Positions 1 to 4,760 of a DNA stretch of 6,546 bases are shown here, in pieces. This DNA comes from Methanosarcinaceae archaeon (lineage in GTDB: Archaea > Halobacteriota > Methanosarcinia > Methanosarcinales > Methanosarcinaceae): positions 1-6,546 of the forward strand of contig JAUSPM010000263.1 of assembly GCA_030655675.1 (NCBI GenBank). The letters are read 5' to 3'. Position 1 is the first letter of the stretch. The number at the start of each line of letters is the position of its first letter. The notes below the pieces were generated by a model. That model did no database searches. It saw nothing but the letters and a program-made list of their open reading frames with translations, and was not told the origin of the DNA. Made by a program: the position numbers and the translations under genes.

Positions 1-137
1 GGACTTTGTTCAAAGAATACCATTACAGTTTTACGGATTGCACATCTGCAGCCTTTTCAAAAAAGTATGGAATAAAATATATTGCATCATTTGACCATCA
101 TTTTGATTCATTTAAATGGTTGAATCGCATTTGTTAA
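1..137 (+). CDS. PIN-domain protein (VapC-like), C-terminal fragment
   Basis: Only the last 44 residues are in the window (reading frame starts at base 3, TAA at 135-137); the gene runs off the left edge. The tail reads as the end of a PIN nuclease domain: a Y-S-F-T-D-C segment with the late acidic metal-binding Asp, then a helix, then K-Y-G-I-K-Y-I-A-S-F-D and H-H-F-D, matching the family pattern 'lSftDa...gi..i.tfD.hF'. PIN proteins are Mg2+-dependent RNases; small stand-alone ones are usually VapC toxins paired with an upstream antitoxin, which would lie outside the window. The codon frame is open from the edge to the stop. I am fairly confident of the PIN fold; the toxin role is inference because the N-terminal acidic residues and any antitoxin cannot be seen. 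Confidence 0.72.
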   Translation, partial: TLFKEYHYSFTDCTSAAFSKKYGIKYIASFDHHFDSFKWLNRIC

Positions 138-476
138 TGCACAATCTAATTATTAAATAGTATTTGTTTATCTGATGAAAGGTCGGTGCACATTCCAAAT
201 ACCAAAAACCCCATGCAGCAACCCCGCCGTAGGCGGCATGTTCCATACCTACCATACGTTCGCATTCGCAAAATACGTAGTTTCTATGTAGAACAATCCA
301 TACAAAAACAGATGTATTGACAATGATTGAAACTTCGATGTGTATTCAGGGCAGTGGTGAAGGACGGTGCCTCGCTACGCGCGGATGGTAGCGTCGTTTT
401 TATTTCCAACTCATTAATATGCAACGCTACAACACAACTTTATACGCTAAACAAATACTAATTAACAGATCCCTCG
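138..476. other. Intergenic region without a convincing gene, containing a GC-rich structured patch
   Basis: This 339-base gap separates the PIN gene end from the 3' end of ribL. No reading frame on either strand looks like a conserved protein; the longest with ATG on the + strand is 38 codons (175-291) without a ribosome binding site. Two patches are clearly richer in G+C than the surrounding AT-rich spacer: about 181-270 and about 345-396. The first holds a perfect 5-bp hairpin (224-228 with 232-236, 3-base loop) bracketed by CATG/CATG; the second holds a 6-bp hairpin followed by T5. A tandem hexamer TTCGCA occurs at 259-270. The region may encode a small RNA or hold a gene remnant; nothing here proves either. 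Confidence 0.5.
373..401 (+). terminator. Hairpin plus T-run, possible + strand terminator
   Basis: CGCTAC (373-378) and GTAGCG (388-393) form a perfect 6-bp stem with a 9-base loop, with a further ACG (364-366)/CGT (395-397) pairing outside it across an internal loop, and TTTTT follows at 397-401. This looks like an intrinsic terminator for + strand transcription. It lies 236 bases beyond the PIN gene stop, so it would end either a long 3' UTR or an unannotated RNA. Archaeal termination depends mainly on the T-run, so the stem alone is not decisive. Confidence 0.4.
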
Positions 477-896
477 TTATGAATATCGCTCAATAACCTT
501 TTTTATGACCCTTCCACTACTGCAAAGTTCACAACTTTTTGATTTATCGATACGCATAACTTTTGCATCAAACCCGTGTTCCTTCAGGTTCGCTTCAAGT
601 TTCCCTGTGTCGTAGGTCTGGTCATAGCCTATTGCAACAATATCGGGATTTATTTCCTTTAATGGCTCGAACATATCGGTCTCGCTACCAAGCACTGCCT
701 TGTCAACTATTTTCAGGGAATTTACCATAACAAGACGCTGTTCTTCCTGGATTATCGGTTTTGGCTTGTGTTTTATCATAGAATCCCGGGCTACGATAAC
801 ATACAACTCATCCCCAAGTGCCCGTGCTTCAGTCAGATAAAGGACATGTCCTGGATGCAATAAGTCAAATGTTCCTGTTGCGAGAACTCTTATCAA
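477..896 (-). CDS. ribL: FAD synthetase, archaeal RibL type (cytidylyltransferase fold)
   Basis: Predicted 139-residue nucleotidyltransferase that joins the AMP (or CMP) moiety to FMN to give FAD and pyrophosphate, the last step of flavin cofactor synthesis in archaea. Visible motifs: G-T-F-D-L-L-H-P-G-H at residues 8-17 with the HxGH nucleotide-binding signature (H14, H17), G-Y-D-Q at 90-93, and a C-terminal S-S-G-R-V-I-K segment in the place of the usual ISSTxIR loop. C122 and C125 near the C-terminus fit the conserved cysteines of Methanocaldococcus RibL (MJ1179), reported as an air-sensitive enzyme. Length is normal for the family. The start is TTG at 894-896, not ATG; it is chosen because AGGTGA (901-906) lies four bases upstream. 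The gene is monocistronic here and divergent from the regulator gene at 1020. A glycerol-3-phosphate cytidylyltransferase is the main alternative; the cysteine pair favours RibL. Confidence 0.85.
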   Translation of the reverse strand: MIRVLATGTFDLLHPGHVLYLTEARALGDELYVIVARDSMIKHKPKPIIQEEQRLVMVNSLKIVDKAVLGSETDMFEPLKEINPDIVAIGYDQTYDTGKLEANLKEHGFDAKVMRIDKSKSCELCSSGRVIKKVIERYS

Positions 897-900
897 AAAA

Positions 901-906
901 TCACCT
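901..906 (-). promoter_or_regulatory. Ribosome binding site fixing the ribL TTG start
   Basis: On the minus strand AGGTGA is followed by TTTT and the TTG start codon of ribL. The four-base spacing and strong anti-Shine-Dalgarno match decide this unusual start; no ATG is available in frame near it. Confidence 0.75.
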
Positions 907-981
907 GTATACTGTTAAGATGGTGTAAGATATGCGGCAAACTTAATAACATTACTGAATTTTTACTATCAATTGACATGC

Positions 982-993
982 TTTATATATAAA
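982..993. promoter_or_regulatory. Self-complementary TATA box between divergent genes
   Basis: TTTATATATAAA is a textbook archaeal TATA element and is its own reverse complement. Read on +, it would place a transcription start near 1010-1015, just before the ATG at 1020, giving the regulator mRNA a very short leader. Read on -, it would start near 960-965, giving ribL a leader of about 65 bases. No clear BRE or second TATA box is seen in the 123-base gap, so it may serve one or both genes; the + direction looks at least as likely. Start sites are estimated from the usual TATA-to-start distance of about 25 bases. Confidence 0.6.
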
Positions 994-1009
994 CCAGCCA
1001 ATATACATT

Positions 1010-1013
1010 GAGG
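1010..1013 (+). promoter_or_regulatory. Ribosome binding site of the winged-helix regulator
   Basis: GAGG lies six bases before ATG 1020. It overlaps the alternative in-frame TTG at 1008, which therefore cannot be the start; the protein begins M-D-T-D-E-L. Confidence 0.65.
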
Positions 1014-1019
1014 AAAAAC

Positions 1020-1325
1020 ATGGATACTGACGAACTCGCCGCATTGTTAAACACGCTTGGGAACAAGCACAGTCTCGCAATACTTGCGGAACTGGCAGAT
1101 GGTGAGCAATATGTATCCGAACTCGCGGAAAAGATAGGGATCTCGCGTCCGCTTTTGTATCTTCATCTTAAGAAACTGGAAAACGTGGGGCTGGTTGAAG
1201 GGGAAATTCGGCACTTTGACGAACCTCCGTATACCAAAAAGTATTATCGCGCAAATGATTTCTATATCGAAGTCACATTGAAACATATAAAGGATATTGT
1301 GAATAATAATATAAAGGAGAACTAA
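1020..1325 (+). CDS. ArsR-like winged helix-turn-helix transcriptional regulator
   Basis: Small DNA-binding protein of 101 residues, essentially one winged-helix domain. An N-terminal helix (residues 3-26, with L-G-N-K-H-S-L-A-I-L-A-E-L) leads into the HTH: helix 2 near 31-39 (Y-V-S-E-L-A-E-K-I), turn G-I-S, recognition helix near 42-55 (R-P-L-L-Y-L-H-L-K-K-L-E-N), then a wing around 57-79 rich in E, R and Y, and a C-terminal helix to the end that probably dimerises. The ArsR metal site ELCVCDL is absent and the protein has no cysteine at all, so it is not a metal or thiol sensor of the classical type. The stop is followed three bases later by the next ATG, and an AAAGGAGA ribosome binding site (1313-1320) for that gene lies inside this gene's end, so it is co-transcribed with the small membrane protein. 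Target unknown; autoregulation, ribL or rnf are possibilities. Confidence 0.8.
   Translation: MDTDELAALLNTLGNKHSLAILAELADGEQYVSELAEKIGISRPLLYLHLKKLENVGLVEGEIRHFDEPPYTKKYYRANDFYIEVTLKHIKDIVNNNIKEN
1313..1320 (+). promoter_or_regulatory. Ribosome binding site of the first mini-membrane protein
   Basis: AAAGGAGA ends eight bases before ATG 1329 and sits within the last codons of the regulator. It is the strongest evidence that the 53-codon frame is a real gene, and it implies translational coupling with the regulator. Confidence 0.75.
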
Positions 1326-1328
1326 AAC

Positions 1329-1490
1329 ATGCCGTACTATACCACACAAACCGCATCTATCGCATTGATCGCAGTGGTGACAATAATTGGTTTGAGTTTG
1401 ACATACCTCAACTACAAGATGTTGACCACCATGGAAGAGGTCAATAAAAAACTGGAAAAGGTAGCAAAACTGTTGGAATCACTCGGATAG
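1329..1490 (+). CDS. Small single-span membrane protein with C-terminal coiled-coil helix (53 aa), paralog of the next gene
   Basis: I do not recognise a named family. The 53-residue product has an uncharged N-terminus (M-P-Y-Y-T-T-Q), one hydrophobic span at about residues 9-30, and a charged amphipathic helix from about 34 to 53 (M-E-E-V-N-K-K-L-E-K-V-A-K-L-L-E-S-L) with leucine/valine at heptad-like spacing. The lysines after the span predict N-out, C-in topology, with the helix in the cytoplasm beside the DNA-binding partner's compartment. It has an excellent ribosome binding site and begins three bases after the regulator's stop codon. Its residues 8-53 align without gaps to the last 46 residues of the downstream product, with shared I-G-L-S and L-E-K motifs. 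A membrane anchor or sensor for the regulator is a guess; a small membrane-complex subunit is equally possible. Confidence 0.7.
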   Translation: MPYYTTQTASIALIAVVTIIGLSLTYLNYKMLTTMEEVNKKLEKVAKLLESLG

Positions 1491-1525
1491 ATCACAATTT
1501 TAATCAATTGTAATAAATAGAAAAC

Positions 1526-1750
1526 ATGACACCGATCACACAAATATACAGCAATCCTCCACTTCTTCCATGTGAAGCACAATGTGCAACCGTGCTGAAC
1601 ATGACTGCCGGCACACATTACATACTACTGGGTTTGGCATTAGTAATAGGTTTGAGCATGCTATTCCTATATTTAAAAATAAATTCCACTCTTGCCAGAT
1701 CAAGTGCGGAATTAGAAAAAATAAGCGATCTGTTCGATACACTTGAATAA
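1526..1750 (+). CDS. Small single-span membrane protein with C-terminal helix (49-74 aa), paralog of the preceding gene
   Basis: Unrecognised family. From ATG 1526 the product has 74 residues: an N-terminal part with two cysteines (C16, C20), a hydrophobic span at about 32-50, and an acidic amphipathic helix at about 55-74 ending L-E-K-I-S-D-L-F-D-T-L-E. The C-terminal 46 residues align end to end with the upstream 53-residue protein, sharing I-G-L-S in the membrane span, K after it, and L-E-K..L..L in the helix. No clear ribosome binding site precedes ATG 1526. The internal ATG at 1601 would give a 49-residue protein closer in length to the paralog, again without a good site, so the start is uncertain. 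It lies 35 bases after the preceding stop; the gap contains an ACAATT/AATTGT inverted repeat (1494-1511). Expression might rely on the upstream transcript or on a TTTTAA-like box near 1500. Confidence 0.6.
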   Translation: MTPITQIYSNPPLLPCEAQCATVLNMTAGTHYILLGLALVIGLSMLFLYLKINSTLARSSAELEKISDLFDTLE

Positions 1751-1753
1751 TGG

Positions 1754-1780
1754 GTATGTTGCGAAATTATCACAACATAC
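1754..1780. terminator. Inverted repeat between convergent operons, possible bidirectional terminator
   Basis: GTATGTTG (1754-1761) and CAACATAC (1773-1780) are perfect 8-bp complements with an 11-base loop, placed in the 71-base gap between the + strand mini-protein gene and the - strand DUF4870 gene. Position suggests transcription ending for both. No uninterrupted T-run follows on either strand, although the + side continues T-rich up to about 1820, so the assignment is tentative. Confidence 0.4.
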
Positions 1781-1821
1781 ATTATTTACACATCTTTGTT
1801 AACAATTGTGTTTTATAATTA

Positions 1822-2154
1822 CTACTTATATACCTGATTGTAAGCAATTTTCCCAACAACAGGCAGTTTAAATTTTGCACCTCGTTGTGCCTTAAACATC
1901 AGTATTAACATTATAAACATCACCAACATTCCAGTAAGATCTGCAAGCAACCATCCAATCACAGGTATCCATGCGATCAACAGCACTATTATTGATAGTG
2001 GCATGAAAAATATTACAGATTGCATGGCATGAAATCGAACAAATTTATTCTCTTTTTCTATGAGTAAGAAAATAACACCTGTTATCCAAAAGCCCAGATA
2101 GCACAAGATCCCTACAATATTTTCATTTAGTTTTATCGAAGTTTTGTATGACAT
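1822..2154 (-). CDS. DUF4870-type membrane protein, last gene of the rnf operon
   Basis: Predicted 110-residue integral membrane protein with about three spans. Recognisable DUF4870 features are N-E-N-I-V-G-I-L-C-Y-L-G at residues 8-19, a first span ending in L-I-E-K-E-N-K-F-V-R-F-H-A-M-Q-S (about 31-46), then two long hydrophobic helices separated by I-P-V-I-G-W, and a short basic tail. The start is ATG 2152-2154, where GGTGA (2159-2163) lies four bases upstream; the longer in-frame start at 2205 would overlap rnfB by 31 bases and has no such site. It follows the rnfB stop by 20 bases on the same strand. A similar small membrane protein follows rnfB in Methanosarcina acetivorans (MA0665, from memory), so this is probably a conserved archaeal Rnf companion. 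No function is known to me; assembly factor, structural subunit or anchor are possibilities. Confidence 0.82.
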   Translation of the reverse strand: MSYKTSIKLNENIVGILCYLGFWITGVIFLLIEKENKFVRFHAMQSVIFFMPLSIIVLLIAWIPVIGWLLADLTGMLVMFIMLILMFKAQRGAKFKLPVVGKIAYNQVYK

Positions 2155-2158
2155 ATTT

Positions 2159-2163
2159 TCACC
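2159..2163 (-). promoter_or_regulatory. Ribosome binding site fixing the DUF4870 gene start
   Basis: On the minus strand GGTGA is followed by AAAT and ATG. It lies in the short gap after the rnfB stop and rules out the longer upstream start. Confidence 0.7.
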
Positions 2164-2174
2164 AATTCCACACT

Positions 2175-2972
2175 TCATCTCAATTCGATTGAATGCTGCG
2201 GACACTTTTCAACACATGCACCGCATCCCGTGCATTTTTCCCGATCGATCTCTGCAAGGAAATTAGTAACCTTTATTGCATCTTCAGGACAGGTCTTTTC
2301 ACATATTTTACAACCGATACATCCAACCGTACATACTGCCTTTACGGCTTTACCCTTATCGTGGGAACGACAGCGCACATGCACTTTTTCGGACGCTTTT
2401 GTAAACGCGAGTATCTGGTTTGGACATGCACCAGTACACAAGCCACAGCTTCTGCACAGGTAAGGATTCACCTCAGGAAGATGGTTATCTCTGATCGTGA
2501 TGGCACCGAACGGACATGCACGAACACATGTGCCACGACCCATACAACCATAACTGCATCCTTTCTCGCCGTCAGAAAGCATCATCACTGCCTTACAGTC
2601 CTCGATACCTACATAATTGAACCTATCCACACAATTCACACCGCCGTTACAGCGCACATATGGGATTTCCTTTTCGCCCTCTGAAACATCTTGGCCCAGG
2701 ATTCCGCCAACCTCTTTAGCCACCTCAAAACCGCCCACAGGACAGCCATCGATTGGCGCACTTTCATTGACCACACGCTCTGCAAAATCGGAACAACCCG
2801 CATATCCACATGCTCCACAATTTGCACCGGGAAGAACTCCTATAACTTCCTCAACCAGAGGATTTGTTTCAACCTTGAACTTTTTTGATGCCACGACTAG
2901 CATAACACCTACAAGAAGTCCAAGTCCTCCAAGAATTGCCATTGACTCTAAAATGAATACTGTAAAGTTCAT
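2175..2972 (-). CDS. rnfB: Rnf electron-transport complex subunit B, multi-cluster iron-sulfur protein
   Basis: Ferredoxin-side entry subunit of Rnf, anchored to the cytoplasmic face. The 265-residue product has one N-terminal membrane helix (about 5-28), then the RnfB/Fe4 domain C52-G-A-C55-x4-C60 with C77 in the P-I-D-G-C-P-V-G-G motif, and a polyferredoxin region. Visible cluster ligands are C139/C143/C149/C153, C173/C176/C179/C183, C218/C221/C224/C228 and C247/C250/C253/C257, enough for four ferredoxin-type clusters plus the N-terminal one. Further cysteines at 108, 114, 126, 201 and 214 are unassigned. It is longer than gamma-proteobacterial RnfB/RsxB (about 190 residues), carrying an extra C-terminal two-cluster ferredoxin domain as in clostridial and methanosarcinal forms. 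The ATG overlaps the rnfA stop (ATGA), and GGTGA lies seven bases upstream. Confidence 0.95.
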   Translation of the reverse strand: MNFTVFILESMAILGGLGLLVGVMLVVASKKFKVETNPLVEEVIGVLPGANCGACGYAGCSDFAERVVNESAPIDGCPVGGFEVAKEVGGILGQDVSEGEKEIPYVRCNGGVNCVDRFNYVGIEDCKAVMMLSDGEKGCSYGCMGRGTCVRACPFGAITIRDNHLPEVNPYLCRSCGLCTGACPNQILAFTKASEKVHVRCRSHDKGKAVKAVCTVGCIGCKICEKTCPEDAIKVTNFLAEIDREKCTGCGACVEKCPQHSIELR

Positions 2973-3556
2973 ATAGGGATCACCCTGAAATAGTTAACAA
3001 ATGCCATTGAGAGCAGCGTTGCAATAAAGAACGCATGTGGCAACCCCTGTACTGCTGAAGGTACATTCACAAGTGTCAAGCGTTCTCTTATTGCGGACAT
3101 CATAAGCATCACAATTGTATAACCAAGACCTGCTGATATTCCGAACACAATACTTTGACTGAATGAATAATCAGCCATTACATTCAACAAAACAACACCC
3201 AACACAGCACAGTTTGTTGAAATTAAAGGTAGATATATACCAAGCGACCTATATAATGAAGGTACATTCTTTCTAACAACAAATTCTACCAACTGCACAA
3301 GTGCTGCAATTACCACAATGAAACTAATCAGAGCCAGATATTCAAGTTTCAATGGAACCAGAATATATGTGAAAAGTAAATATGACACGGTAGCCGACAG
3401 CGCCATGACAAACACAACCGCACCGGACATTCCTGCCGCACTTTTTGTATCCTTGGTAACACCTACAAATGAACATAATCCAAGGAATTGGATCAATAGG
3501 AAGTTCTTGATGAAAAGACCCTCCATCAATATTGTAAATAAGGCTTTTTCCACCAT
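2969..3556 (-). CDS. rnfA: Rnf electron-transport complex subunit A, membrane protein
   Basis: Integral membrane subunit of 195 residues with six predicted spans, close to the usual 190-195. With its homolog RnfE it forms the pseudo-symmetric membrane core that holds an intramembrane [2Fe-2S] cluster. The expected ligands are visible: C28 in F-L-G-L-C-S-F-V-G-V and C116 in S-T-N-C-A-V-L-G-V. The Q-G-L-P-H-A-F-F motif near residues 170-177 is typical of RnfA. The start is ATG 3554-3556, preceded at five bases by GAGGTGG (3562-3568) and one base after the rnfE stop; the longer frame beginning at 3619 would add 21 residues inside rnfE with no family match. A GTG follows the ATG directly and is the only near alternative. 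Confidence 0.95.
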   Translation of the reverse strand: MVEKALFTILMEGLFIKNFLLIQFLGLCSFVGVTKDTKSAAGMSGAVVFVMALSATVSYLLFTYILVPLKLEYLALISFIVVIAALVQLVEFVVRKNVPSLYRSLGIYLPLISTNCAVLGVVLLNVMADYSFSQSIVFGISAGLGYTIVMLMMSAIRERLTLVNVPSAVQGLPHAFFIATLLSMAFVNYFRVIPI

Positions 3557-3557
3557 G

Positions 3558-4181
3558 TTAACCACCTCTTGCAAGTTTTCTTGCTTTTCGATGATTGACA
3601 ATAGCCATAAGTATTGCAATCGTCAGGAACGCACCCGGGGGCATAATCATGACTGTTGCAGGTTCGATTGGTACGCTCAATAAATGGTGTCCGAATACAA
3701 CGATTTTACCGGTCCCAAGAATTTCACGTATTCCGCCAATTAACATAAGCACCAATAAAAATCCCGCAGATTCACCAAGTGCATCGATCAATGAATAGAA
3801 CACATTGTTCTTGTTCGCATACGCTTCAGCACGACCGATGATGATACAGTTAACAACGATCAGTGGAATGAATACACCTAAAGCCGCATAAAGAGGCGGT
3901 GTAAATGCTTCCATGAGCATATCAACGATCGATACGAATGTAGCGATTATGATAATGAATATTGGAAGTCTTACTGATGCTGGAATCTGTTTTCTAAGTG
4001 CCGAAACCATTACATTTGAACCTATCAGCACAAATGCAGTGCCTGCTGCCATCCCGATACCATTTTCAACCGATGTCGTAACTGCAAGGGTTGGACAGAG
4101 ACCCAGCACAAGTCCAAAAATTGGATTATCTTTTGTAATCCCCCGTATAAATTCACTCCATACCTTCATACTATCAGCCAT
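3558..4181 (-). CDS. rnfE: Rnf electron-transport complex subunit E, membrane protein
   Basis: Integral membrane partner and distant paralog of RnfA, 207 residues with six predicted spans. Its two cysteines complete the intramembrane [2Fe-2S] site: C29 in V-L-G-L-C-P-T-L-A-V-T and C112 in V-V-N-C-I-I-I-G-R-A-E-A-Y-A. Other family marks are D-N-P-I-F-G near 18-23, G-G-I-R-E-I-L-G-T-G at 149-158, and the P-P-G-A-F motif near 181-185. The basic tail (H-R-K-A-R-K-L-A-R) is predicted cytoplasmic. GAGGTGA lies four bases before ATG 4179-4181, and the gap from the rnfG stop is nine bases. Electrons pass between the cytoplasmic RnfB/C side and the outer RnfG/D flavins through this core. Confidence 0.95.
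   Translation of the reverse strand: MADSMKVWSEFIRGITKDNPIFGLVLGLCPTLAVTTSVENGIGMAAGTAFVLIGSNVMVSALRKQIPASVRLPIFIIIIATFVSIVDMLMEAFTPPLYAALGVFIPLIVVNCIIIGRAEAYANKNNVFYSLIDALGESAGFLLVLMLIGGIREILGTGKIVVFGHHLLSVPIEPATVMIMPPGAFLTIAILMAIVNHRKARKLARGG
3562..3568 (-). promoter_or_regulatory. Ribosome binding site fixing the rnfA start
   Basis: GAGGTGG on the minus strand, five bases before ATG 3554-3556, is embedded in the final codons of rnfE (A-R-G-G-stop). It supports the 195-residue form of RnfA. Confidence 0.7.
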
Positions 4182-4190
4182 TTTATCACC

Positions 4191-4760
4191 TCACCCTTCC
4201 GCATCTTTAACTTCTTCAATCTTAGCGTTCAATGCATCCACGACTGCCTGAGATGATATCGTGGCACTAGTTATGGAATCAATCTTTCCACCGGCACTGG
4301 ATAAACTTAGATCTGCTATTGCAATATTCACAAATTTATTTTTGAAATCAGGAGTCACAATCATTGCACCAAGACCAGGCGTTTCACTGTGACTCATAAC
4401 TGTCATCCCTGTAAGCGTTTCGAATTTTGCATCCACACCACCTGCAACTTCAATCATGCCCTGTGCTCCGACTTGCTTCCTGAAAAACGCATACCCAACC
4501 GGATTTCCCGAAGCATCGAATGCACGATAATAATAGATCTCCCGGTCGCCTTCATCATTGATAATACCACCTTCAACAGCCTCAAAATTCACTGCCAGCG
4601 GCATGATCTCTTTCAATGCATCCTGACGTGCCAGTTCATAATTGATCTTCACTTGTTTCTGTGTTGGCACATAGGTAATCCCGAGAAGTGCTGATGCAAC
4701 AATTGAAATTATCACCAATTTTGCAATAATCATTATAACTTCTTTGTTGGAATCAGTCAT
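4191..4760 (-). CDS. rnfG: Rnf electron-transport complex subunit G, covalent FMN-binding protein
   Basis: Membrane-anchored flavoprotein of 189 residues. An N-terminal helix (about 9-31) holds the FMN-binding domain on the outer face of the membrane. The flavinylation site is the D-S-I-T-S-A-T-I-S-S stretch at 161-170; by family rule FMN is linked by a phosphoester to the last Thr of the (S/T)-x-A-T core, here T167, matching the Thr reported around position 166 in M. acetivorans RnfG. The family G-A-T is S-A-T here, a tolerated variant in FMN-binding domains. The H-S-E-T-P-G-L-G motif (124-131) is also conserved. Attachment needs the flavin transferase ApbE with FAD as donor; no apbE is in the window. 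ATG overlaps the rnfD stop (ATGA). Confidence 0.94.
   Translation of the reverse strand: MTDSNKEVIMIIAKLVIISIVASALLGITYVPTQKQVKINYELARQDALKEIMPLAVNFEAVEGGIINDEGDREIYYYRAFDASGNPVGYAFFRKQVGAQGMIEVAGGVDAKFETLTGMTVMSHSETPGLGAMIVTPDFKNKFVNIAIADLSLSSAGGKIDSITSATISSQAVVDALNAKIEEVKDAEG

Noticed and set aside
175..291. 38-codon ATG frame on the + strand in the 138-476 gap
   Set aside because: No ribosome binding site, no recognisable domain, and it runs through the hairpin at 224-236. RNA or remnant explains the region as well; kept only as part of the gap description.
171..402. C/D-box small RNA, suggested by CTGATGA at 172-178
   Set aside because: The C box has C in place of a purine and no matching D box with a terminal stem is present.
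1047..1349. 100-codon - strand frame opposite the winged-helix gene
   Set aside because: It is fully antisense to a recognisable regulator with its own promoter and ribosome binding site; the translation shows no domain.
2155..2205. 17-residue N-terminal extension of the DUF4870 protein into rnfB
   Set aside because: The GGTGA site at 2159-2163 favours ATG 2152-2154, and the extension translates rnfB's terminal cluster region in another frame.
2193..2684. 163-codon + strand frame opposite rnfB
   Set aside because: It is antisense to a well-supported rnfB, and its composition rich in Cys, Thr and His is that of a shadow frame of cysteine-rich coding DNA.
3557..3619. 21-residue N-terminal extension of RnfA
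   Set aside because: It lies wholly within rnfE coding sequence, has no ribosome binding site, and does not match the family N-terminus.
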